Made by a program: the position numbers and the translations under genes. This document shows positions 9,269 to 17,771 of a stretch of DNA of 59,125 nt, piece by piece. Within the stretch, counting starts at the first letter, position 1. Each line of letters begins with the position of its first letter. This DNA is from CAZKRU01 sp964555235 (lineage in GTDB: Bacteria > Verrucomicrobiota > Verrucomicrobiia > Methylacidiphilales > CAMAQI01): NCBI GenBank assembly GCA_964555235.1, contig CAZKRU010000016.1, positions 1 to 59,125 of the forward strand. Reading direction: 5' to 3'. The notes beneath the pieces are model-generated. The model had not been told where the DNA came from and did no database searches. It saw only the letters and a list, made by a program, of their open reading frames with translations.

Positions 9269-9411
9269 AGGTCGTTGTTCTCCATTTTCTGGGAACACGA
9301 TTGAGGATTGTGTAATAGGAAAAGGGAGTAAGGTCGCATCCCTATATCTAGTATCGATTGATTTGAATGATGGTAAAGTAGATCATAGGGATGCCGCCTC
9401 ATGTTTTGCGG

Positions 9412-10101
9412 CTAATCTTTTTCTAAAATCGCATGAACCTCGCGCGCCAAAGTTTTTTTTGCGATTTCCAATTCTTCTGAGGAATAGAGCCAAGGATCGA
9501 TTTCGAGTTTCAGTTTGGATCCGGGCTCCACTTGAATGGATCCCCACAGGCTTTGAAGTTGATTGCGAACTTGATTGAGTCGAATCGGATCCTCCATCGG
9601 AACTGATACCTGAACTCGGTAGGGGACTTTGGTTTTAGAGAGGGAAGCGACGTCGATCTGATCTTTTTCTCGATGAGAGTCCTTTTTGAGTTGAAGCAAC
9701 GTTTCTGGACCAATCGTCAGCGAAGAGATGCCAGAGAAGAAAACACGGTGACTCTTGGGAAGCATTGCCTCATAGCGTATCCCTCGCATTTGGATGAAAA
9801 GGTCCAAGGGGATCTCTTCTTCCAAAATACGGATCGCTCCTTCGCAGTCGGGATTCCCCGCCGTATCATTGAGAAAATCTTCAAGCGTGAGGTTATTCCC
9901 GAAACCCTCTCCAAACTGGCTCAAGGCATTGGCCGTTTTCGAAATGTTTTCGGAAGTGGCTTGAAGGATCAAATCCAGATCCTCCGTCATGCGTGTGAAG
10001 CCGTTGAGGCCGACCGCAACTCCTCCGACGATCAAGTATCGGACCGAGTTAGCGTTGAGGAGCGCCAATAAGTTTTCGATGGAAGGGAGAGGGGGATTCA
10101 T
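9412..10101 (-). CDS. Nucleotidyltransferase-fold protein (DUF6036 or AbiEii-like)
   Basis: 229 residues. The N-terminus shows the minimal nucleotidyltransferase signature: YLIVGGVAVGLNGFTRMTEDLDLIL at about 22-46, where GG binds the nucleotide and the two Asp in EDLDL would bind metal. A third acidic position may be in IPLDLFI near residue 98. The C-terminal part (about 140-229) is not typical for the family. Many such proteins are toxins of toxin-antitoxin or abortive infection pairs, others are of unknown role. No antitoxin gene was identified beside it, so activity and role are uncertain. Confidence 0.6.
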   Translation of the reverse strand: MNPPLPSIENLLALLNANSVRYLIVGGVAVGLNGFTRMTEDLDLILQATSENISKTANALSQFGEGFGNNLTLEDFLNDTAGNPDCEGAIRILEEEIPLDLFIQMRGIRYEAMLPKSHRVFFSGISSLTIGPETLLQLKKDSHREKDQIDVASLSKTKVPYRVQVSVPMEDPIRLNQVRNQLQSLWGSIQVEPGSKLKLEIDPWLYSSEELEIAKKTLAREVHAILEKD

Positions 10102-10503
10102 TTTGACGATGAAGACGAAGTAAGGGACTTCTTCGGAGACGATCCAAAGTTCTCATTCGCGACAATGCGGTTTGAGCTTTGGGCTTACCGAAAACTTTTT
10201 TAATTTCACTCACGACTTCTTGAAAGTAACAGCTTTTTTCTAAAAAACGAATTCATTTTAACGACTCATGTTTTGTCCGCATGACGACTGCCCGTCGGCT
10301 CAAAACGACTTTCTCCGCGGGGCGATCTTTGGATAAACCTTGAAGCGGTCGGTTTTCCATGACAATTTAAACCCCGCGTGAGAGAAAAAGTTCCGAAACT
10401 AAGTGGAATAGCTCTTCGGTTGTTTTGTCAAAACCCCGGGGAACAATCTACTCCGAACCCTTTCGGGGCCGACCGGTCGGTTGAATAACTGTTCGCTTCA
10501 AAT
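10102..10503. other. 402-base region without a recognised gene
   Basis: No convincing gene. On the minus strand a short frame starting GTG near 10213 reads into the nucleotidyltransferase start but resembles no family. The stretch is AT-rich around 10180-10260 (runs of T and A) and could hold the promoter of the minus-strand gene. The heptamer GTTGAAT at 10480-10486 fits the integron core site pattern GTTRRRY; see the attC-like note downstream. Confidence 0.4.
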
Positions 10504-10932
10504 ATGAATCCACAATTCGTCGCAATCCTTGCAGTCGCTTCAGCGCTCCTGGTGGGCTGCGATGATTCAGCTTCCTTGTCCTACCCTACGAGAGCAGACG
10601 CAGAAGCTGACCGTCCTTTTGCACGTGGCTGGCTACCTCCGATCGTTCCGGCATCAAGCAAGGGGATCACGATGACGAATGATCTCGACCTCAATATATC
10701 GAATGGATCCTTCCAATTTGATGCTTCCGATCATGATGCATTCGTAGCCCATTTGACTAGAACCCCAGAAGATGACAGGGATGGATCTGCCGCATACTCC
10801 TACAAGGATTGGACATTCTGGATCAGCCCTGACAAGAGCGGGTGCAGGTTCCACATGCGTCTAAGCCGTAACGAAACACCAAGCGAACAAGACGGTGGTG
10901 GACAACCGGCTACCCGCCCCGAGTCGAAATGA
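10504..10932 (+). CDS. Small putative lipoprotein
   Basis: 142 residues. The N-terminus ends in a lipobox, ALLVGC, with Cys at residue 19, so the protein is probably lipidated and envelope-bound. The mature part includes RGWLPPIVPASS and a later YSYKDWTFWISP segment. Proteins with this RGWLP...IP pattern are, as I recall, frequent small orphan genes and occur in integron cassettes; function unknown. The gene ends 16 bases before an attC-like hairpin. It stands isolated on the plus strand between repeats. Confidence 0.6.
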   Translation: MNPQFVAILAVASALLVGCDDSASLSYPTRADAEADRPFARGWLPPIVPASSKGITMTNDLDLNISNGSFQFDASDHDAFVAHLTRTPEDDRDGSAAYSYKDWTFWISPDKSGCRFHMRLSRNETPSEQDGGGQPATRPESK

Positions 10933-10948
10933 TCCTCATGACTACAAC

Positions 10949-11007
10949 CCTTAACCCTGTTGCGGAGTGGCGCTCCCGGTAGCCGGTGCCACACCTCGAC
11001 GTTAGCC
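10949..11007 (+). repeat. attC-like or REP-like imperfect hairpin
   Basis: TTAAC at 10951-10955 pairs with GTTAG at 11001-11005. Inside, GGAGTGGC (10964-10971) pairs with GCCACACC (10987-10994) apart from one mismatch, leaving a GC-rich apical part. The plan (outer core pair, unpaired spacer, inner arm, apex) and its place right behind a small orphan gene recall integron attC sites. However, GTTAGCC breaks the GTTRRRY rule at its sixth base, so a REP element is equally possible. Confidence 0.3.
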
Positions 11008-11074
11008 ATTCCGACGGCATAGGCACGGTTCTTTTCACGAGATTGATGCGTTGACGCATTCTGACACCTTCAAA

Positions 11075-11105
11075 CCCCGGCGCCCTCGGAGAGGTCGCCC
11101 TACCA
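11075..11105. repeat. Short palindromic repeat, family A copy 1
   Basis: The unit GCGCCCTCGGAGAGGTCGCCC followed by TACCA recurs, in either orientation, at 11820-11847, 11876-11907 (diverged) and 25524-25549. This copy abuts the truncated end of the TpsB-like remnant that starts at 11106. Confidence 0.7.
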
Positions 11106-11291
11106 CTTGCGAAGCAATTTTTCAAGGACTCTCCGGTGCATGATGAGCTCAAGGCTTATGGGTTTTGTGATTACGGAAGCGTTTCCCAAGAGCGTCCCAC
11201 CGAAACGGAAAATCCGCACAACGATCTTCTCGGAGTGGGGCCGGGGTTGGTGTATCGTGTGGATCGTTTTTTGGAAGCGACTAGTAAGTAG
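11106..11291 (+). pseudogene. C-terminal remnant of a TpsB/ShlB/FhaC-like outer-membrane transporter
   Basis: An open frame of 61 codons without a start reads LAKQFFKDSP, then AYGFCDYGSV, then LLGVGPGLVYRVDRFLEATS before TAG. The pattern 'a-F-x-D-Y-G ... L-x-G-V-G-P-G-L-x-Y-x-v-x-r-f' is that of the last strands of two-partner secretion or BamA-type beta barrels. The remaining several hundred residues are missing; the fragment begins directly at a palindromic repeat. I take it as a decayed gene. The family assignment rests on a short segment. Confidence 0.45.
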
Positions 11292-11353
11292 AGGGTTGCA
11301 AGAATTCTTCAAAATCACCGAAACCTTTTCCAACCCTCGGGGTTTAATCCCTC

Positions 11354-11806
11354 ATGAACAAAACGACTCTCTTCTCCAGTTGTATCGCGGTAGCGATGGT
11401 CACGATTCTCAGTACTTCGGCTCAAGCGGCAGGCCCCGGTGGACATGGAGGAGGCGGTGCGCGCGGGGCAGTGCGTCCTAGCGGGCGAATTGACCATCGT
11501 GAAGACGTTCGAGACCGCCGCGAAAACGTATTGGATCGTCGAGAAGACGTTCGAGATATTAAGAATGGAAATAACGGACCACTAGATCGTCGGGAAGATG
11601 TCCGGGATCGGCGTGAGGATGTTCGGGACCATCGCGAAGACCGTTGGGAGAATCATCGCGAGGCATACTTTAAAATGACTCCGGAACAGCGTCAGGCGTT
11701 TCTCAAAGCCCATCCCGAGTTTGTCGAAAACGCCAAGGAACGGCGTGAAACTTTTTTAAACAACCATCCGAAGATTCAAGATCGTCTCGAGAGCCAGAAA
11801 AAATAA
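11354..11806 (+). CDS. Secreted protein with tandem charged DRREDVRD repeats
   Basis: 150 residues. A clear signal peptide (cleavage after STSAQA, about residue 24) leads to a Gly-rich start and then to an octad-like repeat, DRREDVRD and variants (HREDVRDR, DRRENVLD, DRREDVRD, DHREDRWE), covering about residues 48-102. The final 45 residues contain MTPEQRQAFLKAHPEF, like the low-complexity helical tails of secreted DUF3106-type proteins. Expected as an exported, extended helical, highly charged protein; no enzyme motif. The gene lies between palindromic repeats and has no obvious partner. Function unknown. Confidence 0.65.
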   Translation: MNKTTLFSSCIAVAMVTILSTSAQAAGPGGHGGGGARGAVRPSGRIDHREDVRDRRENVLDRREDVRDIKNGNNGPLDRREDVRDRREDVRDHREDRWENHREAYFKMTPEQRQAFLKAHPEFVENAKERRETFLNNHPKIQDRLESQKK

Positions 11807-11819
11807 CTTCGAATGACGA

Positions 11820-11908
11820 TTGGTAGGGCGACCTCTCCGAGGGCGCCAACGGGTTAGACGAGGTCCATTCCGAAACCCCGGACGTCTACGGAGAGACGTC
11901 CCTACCAA
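11820..11908. repeat. Doublet of family A palindromic repeats in inverted orientation
   Basis: TTGGTAGGGCGACCTCTCCG (11820-11839) and, in the opposite sense, GGAGAGACGTCCCTACCAA (11890-11908) face each other across about 50 bases. The two can pair into a long hairpin. It starts 14 bases after the stop of the repeat-protein gene, so it may also protect or end that transcript, though no T-run follows. Confidence 0.7.
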
Positions 11909-11976
11909 TCTTATCGGCGGTTAGGAAGAAATCTCTGAGAGGTTGACGGACCTCATTATTCTGGCTGAATTTGTCA

Positions 11977-13275
11977 ATGGTGACTGCGGTTTTGCAATTC
12001 ATCTACTTGGCGGCTCTCAAGCTGACCCCTATTTTTGCCTTGGGATGTCTCTGGGGTGTCTATCGTTTTTACCGGAAGCAATTTCTCACGGAAAATTTTC
12101 CGACCATCCCGATCAAGGGGGTCTTCATGGGGTTGGTGGAGGTTTGCGGCAAGGGGCATTCCTCAAATCCGCTCGTGACTCCTTTTTCGGCGACGCCCTC
12201 GATTTTTTATCGATGGGAAATTTACGAGAAATGGCAGAAAACCAACAGCAAAGGAGCGAAAACCACGGGGTGGGAGAGTATTGCGAGAGGGAGTGATGTT
12301 CAAATTTTTACACTTCAGGATGAAACCGGAGAGATTCGGATCAATCCGAGTCACGCGAAAATCGAGGGAGCAGAAATTTTTCGGAGAGAAATCACCACCG
12401 AGCATCCGCTTTATTATGAGTGCGCGCCGAGGAGTGAAGTTTCGGGATCGCTTCGAATCCGTCGGTTTGTGGAGCATGCGGTCTCCGTGAATTCGACGGT
12501 CTTTATCGTCGGTCAGGCGAAAGAGAGAAAAGATCGGGTGGAGCCTGAAATTGTGGCGAGAAACGATGGGGGCGAATTTTTAATTTCCAATCGGAGCGAG
12601 AAGGAGATTATTAATTCTTGGAAGCGAATCCGTGGCCTATTGAGCGCGGGAAGTATTCTTTCTGCGGGGATCGCGTATCACCATTATTTCGTTCATCCGA
12701 ATCGAAGCATGGGGGCGATCGTGGAGCGAACCGCGAATCGTCTGAATGGAGTCGAGACTCAAGAAATTTCGCTTCAACTGGTTTTGGCGGGGTGGGTCTT
12801 GCTCTGGGGGTTCTCCAAACTTTGGGCTTTTTATGATGCGTTAGTGGACCTTCGACAGCGAGTTCATCAGGCGTGGGCCAATCTCGACGTGCAGCTCAAG
12901 CGCCGGAATGATTTGATCCCTAATTTGATGACGATCATTCAAGGGTTGATCGATCACGAGAAGGAGACGCTCGAAGTCGTGACGCTTTTGAGAAAACAAC
13001 AGGCAACGACTCCGGTCTGGAGTCCTGGACCCGATCCGGAATCCTGTGGCCCACGGCTCGTGGCACTTGCAGAACGCTATCCCGATTTAAAAACCGCACC
13101 GCATTATCAGCAATTGATGAAGGAGCTCTCGGAGACGGAAACGCGTATTGCGCTTGCGCGGAATTTCTTCAACGAAATCACCACGTTTTATAATACGAGG
13201 GTGGAGCAATTTCCGGCACTGATTTTCGCGCGGGGGCTCGGATTTCGTTCAATGCCGCTTTTGCAAAGTTTTTAA
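11977..13275 (+). CDS. GIDE-LemA fusion membrane protein
   Basis: 432 residues from the ATG at 11977; an in-frame TTG two codons earlier is an alternative and no good ribosome binding site marks either. A membrane helix lies at about 5-25. Residues about 45-215 look like the GIDE domain of MUL1-type proteins: GLVEVCGKG at 49-57, a YRWEIYEKW segment, then DETGEIRINPSHA and a FIVGQAKE strand. A second hydrophobic segment at about 258-276 precedes a LemA-like helical domain, with the diagnostic VHQAWANLDVQLKRRNDLIPNL near residues 290-311 and NFFNEITTFYNTRVEQFP near the end. LemA proteins are membrane proteins of unclear role; GIDE-LemA fusions have no RING finger, so ubiquitin ligation is not expected. 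Inference: envelope stress or defence sensing. Confidence 0.75.
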   Translation: MVTAVLQFIYLAALKLTPIFALGCLWGVYRFYRKQFLTENFPTIPIKGVFMGLVEVCGKGHSSNPLVTPFSATPSIFYRWEIYEKWQKTNSKGAKTTGWESIARGSDVQIFTLQDETGEIRINPSHAKIEGAEIFRREITTEHPLYYECAPRSEVSGSLRIRRFVEHAVSVNSTVFIVGQAKERKDRVEPEIVARNDGGEFLISNRSEKEIINSWKRIRGLLSAGSILSAGIAYHHYFVHPNRSMGAIVERTANRLNGVETQEISLQLVLAGWVLLWGFSKLWAFYDALVDLRQRVHQAWANLDVQLKRRNDLIPNLMTIIQGLIDHEKETLEVVTLLRKQQATTPVWSPGPDPESCGPRLVALAERYPDLKTAPHYQQLMKELSETETRIALARNFFNEITTFYNTRVEQFPALIFARGLGFRSMPLLQSF

Positions 13276-13377
13276 ATTTCAGTTTTGCGCATGCGTGTAG
13301 CTGTCGCCGTCCCCGGCGCGGTATCAAGGACGCGGGGATGGATTGACCGGAGGCGGGCGTAGTCATAGATTACAAAA

Positions 13378-13629
13378 ATGAAATTGCAGCAAGGGCAGGT
13401 TTGGAAAACCGATGCGGAATATATTCGAGTGGTCAAGCTCGAGCGACTTGCGGTTGATTTTAAAATTTGTGAAGCGTCTCAACCGCAGAATGGAACGCAT
13501 CAGCGGATGACCAAGAAGCAATTTTGTCGGCTGATCAAGAGCGCAACGCTCCTTTCAGCGGATGAGGTGAAGGGTTTGGTGCAAGGGATTTCAGGGAGCG
13601 CTAATGATGGTGTTGGAGCGGTTTCATGA
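13378..13629 (+). CDS. Small conserved hypothetical protein
   Basis: 83 residues, starting MKLQQGQVWKT with a pattern of short beta strands (YIRVVKLERLAVDFKI) followed by MTKKQFCRLIKSATLL. I recall similar small proteins in Verrucomicrobiota genomes, but none with a known role. It is soluble, with two Cys and no metal motif. It stands alone between the GIDE-LemA gene and the chemoreceptor gene. The 286 bases after it are AT-rich and contain no gene. Confidence 0.55.
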   Translation: MKLQQGQVWKTDAEYIRVVKLERLAVDFKICEASQPQNGTHQRMTKKQFCRLIKSATLLSADEVKGLVQGISGSANDGVGAVS

Positions 13630-13915
13630 GTTTTGTCTCATAGAGTAACGATTGGCGAATTGTTATCTTCGACTCCCGTCGAGTTATATTGCCACAGTCA
13701 TGGCTGGAAGTCGCTGTCGCGCGATTTGAAAATGTAACAATTGATCCGACAACGTAACTTGACAATGCTTAAGTTAAGTAAGCGTAAAGCTTGAAAAAAT
13801 AAAAATAGGGGATACCTTTACTGGTGTTAATTATTTCGGTCAGTTTGTCTCAAAAAATAACCCAATAAATTACAGAAAAACACCTAGAAAATCTACTTAA
13901 AAGAGGAATTTACCA

Positions 13916-15490
13916 ATGAATATGAGACAAGTTCGGACGTTGGTGGTAGCGGTTATTTTGATTTTAGTGATCTCAATGACGATGATGAGTTTCAAAAGCT
14001 ATCAAGGAATTGAAGCGGTCCATGGAACCTACGGATCGGTCATTCGATCGGAAATCCCAAAATTGGAAGTACTCCAGGGGATTACTTACGAAAGCTCAAC
14101 CATTCAACGAGGGGTACTTCGGTTGCTAGTGGAGTCGGGGGTAGGAACGGATACGGAGAGCAAAAACAAAATCGTAAAGATGATCACGGATGCGAGGCAT
14201 CGCAATGAGGAGAACTTGAAAAAGATCGAGCCGTTGCTTCACGCCGAGGAGGGGAAAAAAATATTTAAATCTCTCCAGGGATCCCTGATCGATTACAATC
14301 AGAAAGCGGACCGAGTCATAGAACTCGCTTTGGCGGGAAAAGCCCAGGAGGCTTATACGTATAATCTCTCCGCAACGCTCCCTGCGTTTAATGGCGCTCA
14401 AAAAGTTCTCGACCAATTTGTTGATTTCAATGTGAACATTGCCAACAAGGAAGACGAGCGGGCGGATCTAGAAGCGCGCGGGTTAGTGAAAGCGATGATG
14501 TGGATCGGAACGATTGCGGTTATTTTGAGCTTGTTCGGAGGAGGCTATGCGATTTTTTTACTCCGTTCAACCATGCGCCGGTTGGAGCGGGTTTCGGAAT
14601 CAATCGAGGAGTCGTCCCTTCAGACGGCCTCCGCCTCGTCTCAAGTGAGCAGTTCGAGCCAATCACTGGCAGAAGGAGCCAGTGAACAGGCCGCCTCATT
14701 AGAGGAGACAAGCTCGTCACTCGAAGAAATGTCGAGCATGACCAAACGAAATGCCGAGAACGCTCAGAATGCCAAGGATCTTGCGAATCACACGAAGCGC
14801 TCGGGAGATTCTGGGCTCCAAGAGATGAATGCATTGCGGGGGGCGATGGGGGATATTCAGACTTCGAGCAAGGAGATTTCAAAAATCATCAAAACCATCG
14901 ACGAAATTGCTTTTCAAACCAACATTCTTGCCTTGAACGCTGCCGTGGAGGCGGCGCGCGCGGGAGAGCATGGCTTGGGATTTGCTGTAGTGGCGGATGA
15001 AGTTCGAAATCTGGCGCAACGCGCGGCGGCAGCGGCACGTGAAACGGCAGAGAAAATTGAAGGGGCGATTGAAAAAACTGAACATGGAAGTCAACTGACA
15101 CACCGCGTGGCGACCAGTCTCGAGGAGATTGTCGATAAGGCAAAACAAGTCGATCAACTGATCGGAGAGATTGCGTTGGCCTCCGTAGAGCAGAGCCGCG
15201 GAGTCGATCAGATTAATATGGCGATTGGTCAAATGGATAAAGTAACCCAATCCAGCGCAGCCAATGCCGAAGAGACCGCCGCCGCCGCCCAACAATCAAG
15301 TGCCCAAGTGGAAACCCTTCATGGGCTGGTTGAAGAATTAAACGGAATTGTCGGAAGCGAAGCGATTCATCCTCAAAAAAATGGTGTCCTCCCTTTAACG
15401 GCTTCCGGTCGCGAGAAAGTGGAGGTCACGATTAAATCGGCGAAACGAGGATCCGGTCTTCACGCGCTCCCTCCCGTCTCTTCAAATTAA
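13916..15490 (+). CDS. Methyl-accepting chemotaxis protein
   Basis: 524 residues preceded by AAGAGGAA six bases before the ATG. Two membrane helices (about 7-25 and 192-215) enclose a helical periplasmic sensor of the four-helix-bundle type. The membrane-proximal signalling part is short, so a full HAMP domain is doubtful. The cytoplasmic hairpin tip contains EIAFQTNILALNAAVEAARAGE at about 325-346 and FAVVADEVRNLAQR, the invariant region that contacts CheA and CheW. No C-terminal pentapeptide for CheR is present. No che or flagellar genes are in the window. Its 3' end overlaps the convergent phoH gene by 9 bases. Confidence 0.93.
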   Translation: MNMRQVRTLVVAVILILVISMTMMSFKSYQGIEAVHGTYGSVIRSEIPKLEVLQGITYESSTIQRGVLRLLVESGVGTDTESKNKIVKMITDARHRNEENLKKIEPLLHAEEGKKIFKSLQGSLIDYNQKADRVIELALAGKAQEAYTYNLSATLPAFNGAQKVLDQFVDFNVNIANKEDERADLEARGLVKAMMWIGTIAVILSLFGGGYAIFLLRSTMRRLERVSESIEESSLQTASASSQVSSSSQSLAEGASEQAASLEETSSSLEEMSSMTKRNAENAQNAKDLANHTKRSGDSGLQEMNALRGAMGDIQTSSKEISKIIKTIDEIAFQTNILALNAAVEAARAGEHGLGFAVVADEVRNLAQRAAAAARETAEKIEGAIEKTEHGSQLTHRVATSLEEIVDKAKQVDQLIGEIALASVEQSRGVDQINMAIGQMDKVTQSSAANAEETAAAAQQSSAQVETLHGLVEELNGIVGSEAIHPQKNGVLPLTASGREKVEVTIKSAKRGSGLHALPPVSSN

Positions 15491-16942
15491 CGACGAAGCC
15501 AATTCCGCAAGTCGGGAGCGCTCGGATTTGGTCAGGGTGATGTGGGCGATGATTTCGTTTCCTTGCAGGCGATCCTGGGCGTGAACCATTCCGTTCGATT
15601 GGGCATCGAGATACGGGGCGTCAATCTGATCGGGATCGCCCATGAGGATGACCTTGGCCCCTTCGGACATGCGGGTAACAAGGGTTTTGACTTCGTGTGG
15701 CGTCAGGTTCTGGGCCTCGTCGATCAGGAAGATGGCGTTCGGAATGGAGCGACCACGGACTTGGGCGATCGGCTGAATCTCAAGGAGTCCACTATCGAGG
15801 AGAGTCTGATACGGTTTCGGCGCAGGCTTTCCATTATTTGTGAATGGCTTTTCCGTCCCTTCTTGTCGGACTTGATGGCCCTTTCCTTCCTTGCGATGAG
15901 ATTGCGGTTTGTTTTCGAACTGCTTTGGTTTCGCGTCTTTGTAAAGAAGCTCAATGGCGTCCACAATCGGTTGAAGCCAGGGCTGCATTTTTTCTTCCAT
16001 CGTCCCGGGTAAAAATCCGATATCATTTCCCATCGGAACAATTGCCCGGGTGGCGAGAACTTTTTCAAAGCGTCCCTTCCGTGCTTGATCCAGTGCCGCG
16101 GCGACGGCGAGAAGGGTTTTTCCTGAGCCGGCCTTTCCGAAGACGGTGACGCAATCGACGTCGTCGTCATAGAGCGCATCCAGGAGGTATTGTTGCTCGA
16201 TGTTGCGGGGAGAAATGGTGGTGCCGCCATTCTTGAGACAGATCCGTCGATTAAAGTGCAACTTCCGAAAAATTCCATCCGTCAGGTGCTTGACCGGGAG
16301 TTGAAACGTCGGGTCTTCATTGGCGGCGAGGAGGACATAGGAATACGGCGCCAGCTCCACATCGAGGACTTCCAGCTCGCCCGTAGAGCTCAGCGCCTGA
16401 AGATCGGTGACGGGAAGAGAAAGGACAATGGCCCCTTTGTGTAGAGGGGCATTCAAGACCTTGTCGTTGCGGTAATCTTGCGCATCAATGCCGAGCGCCT
16501 TGGCCATGAGACGGACATTCACGTCTTTGGAGACCATTGCGGTCGGGGGGGGAAAGTGGTCTTTCACATGAAGCGCGGCAAGAATGATCCGATGATCCAT
16601 CTTCTGCGCGTCGAGAACGGTTTCGTGAAAATGTGCGACGGTTTCGATCTTCGGCTGAACCTTTGAAAGGAAATGAATTCGTCCTCCCTTCGGAGTCGCC
16701 GCCCCTTTGGCCATCGATGCCGGGGTGGGGAAAAGTTCGTCGAGGGTACGATTCACCTCCCGTGCGGCGGCGCCCCGTGCGGTCGACTCGTTTTTGAGTT
16801 TGTCGACTTCTTCGAGGACGGTGGAGCAGAGAAAAATGCGATGTTCATCGAATTTGAAGAGGGCTCTTGGGTCGTGAATGAGGACGTTGGTGTCGAGGAC
16901 GTAAGATTTGATGGGATTGGGTGGGGTCGATAATTTGGTCAT
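15482..16942 (-). CDS. PhoH family protein with N-terminal PIN domain
   Basis: 486 residues. Residues about 10-150 form a PIN-type ribonuclease domain: YVLDTNVLIHDP at 14-25 gives the first Asp, and STVLEEVDKLK gives the Glu/Asp pair. The C-terminal half is the PhoH ATPase: Walker A GKAGSGKTLL around 270-279, Walker B with IFLIDEAQNL around 417-426, and a conserved VKTLVTR helix following. This PIN-PhoH (PhoH2, YlaK-like) layout is known for RNA helicase and ribonuclease activity, in some species as a toxin-like pair with PhoAT. Between the domains is a Gln/Lys-rich insertion of about 45 residues. The gene stands alone and converges with the chemoreceptor gene. Confidence 0.9.
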   Translation of the reverse strand: MTKLSTPPNPIKSYVLDTNVLIHDPRALFKFDEHRIFLCSTVLEEVDKLKNESTARGAAAREVNRTLDELFPTPASMAKGAATPKGGRIHFLSKVQPKIETVAHFHETVLDAQKMDHRIILAALHVKDHFPPPTAMVSKDVNVRLMAKALGIDAQDYRNDKVLNAPLHKGAIVLSLPVTDLQALSSTGELEVLDVELAPYSYVLLAANEDPTFQLPVKHLTDGIFRKLHFNRRICLKNGGTTISPRNIEQQYLLDALYDDDVDCVTVFGKAGSGKTLLAVAAALDQARKGRFEKVLATRAIVPMGNDIGFLPGTMEEKMQPWLQPIVDAIELLYKDAKPKQFENKPQSHRKEGKGHQVRQEGTEKPFTNNGKPAPKPYQTLLDSGLLEIQPIAQVRGRSIPNAIFLIDEAQNLTPHEVKTLVTRMSEGAKVILMGDPDQIDAPYLDAQSNGMVHAQDRLQGNEIIAHITLTKSERSRLAELASSLI

Positions 16943-17042
16943 AGGTTCTAAAATGTCTAAAGAATCGGGTTCGCTTTACCATGCGCAAACGGATCTGTCG
17001 ATACGGTTGTGTTTTTTTGTGAAATTCGTTACACTTTGGCAG

Positions 17043-17732
17043 ATGTTCCAGATTACTCCGGATAATTTACCGTATCTTTATTTTTCCCAATTCGGGGAAG
17101 ATCTGATCATTAACAATTATTTTGGCGGAAAGCCGAACGGCTTTTTTGTCGATGTCGGCGCGCATCATCCGTATCACTACTCCAATAGCTTTGCGCTCTA
17201 TTTGCGAGGGTGGGTGGGGGTGAATGTGGAGCCGGACCCGAGACCGATTGAGCTTTTTAAGCAGATTCGCGAGCGTGACACGACGCTGAATGTGGGAATT
17301 GCGAAGAGCCGGGGAAAGCTCCCCTATTTTCAATTTAAAAGTGGAGAAATCAATACCTTTAACCGGGAGCAGGCGGAGCGCTTGGATCGGGATCTCCGGT
17401 TTGACACACGGATTATCGCAACCACCGAGGTCGTAACACTTCCTTTGAGAGAAGTTTTGAATAAATATGCGGCGAATCAGGAAATCGATTTTTTATCGGT
17501 AGACACGGAGAGCTTGGATCTGGAGGTCATCGAATCTTCAGACTGGGAGAAGTTTCGGCCACGACTTGTTTTAGTGGAGGAGCTTGAATTTGATTTTGAA
17601 AAGCCGAATGACTCTGCCATCTATCGATTTATGAAGTCCCAAGGGTATGTTTTGATGGCGAAAACCCTTGCGACGCTCATTTTCGAAGAAGGCGCGGCGT
17701 TTGCCAGTCGCAAAGCGAATGCCGTTTTGTAG
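17043..17732 (+). CDS. FkbM family SAM-dependent methyltransferase
   Basis: 229 residues from the ATG at 17043; the frame is open further upstream but that part overlaps the phoH start region and lacks family similarity. The SAM-binding site is seen at FFVDVGAHHPYHYSNS (about 33-48) and VEPDPRP (about 63-69, motif II acidic residue), and DFLSVDTESLDLEVIES (about 145-161) is the FkbM motif IV. Family members O-methylate sugars or natural products. Neighbouring genes do not name a substrate. It is cytosolic, with no membrane span. Confidence 0.85.
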   Translation: MFQITPDNLPYLYFSQFGEDLIINNYFGGKPNGFFVDVGAHHPYHYSNSFALYLRGWVGVNVEPDPRPIELFKQIRERDTTLNVGIAKSRGKLPYFQFKSGEINTFNREQAERLDRDLRFDTRIIATTEVVTLPLREVLNKYAANQEIDFLSVDTESLDLEVIESSDWEKFRPRLVLVEELEFDFEKPNDSAIYRFMKSQGYVLMAKTLATLIFEEGAAFASRKANAVL

Positions 17733-17771
17733 TGTAAAAATTTGATCGTCTAAGAACCGATATGAGGTTGT

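Noticed and set aside
10102..10213. Short minus-strand frame upstream of the nucleotidyltransferase
   Set aside because: Considered as an antitoxin gene, but the translation shows no helix-turn-helix or other known antitoxin pattern.
11461..11660. Tandem repeats in the charged secreted protein considered as a CRISPR array
   Set aside because: The repeats are codon repeats without unique spacers and lie inside a coding frame with a signal peptide.
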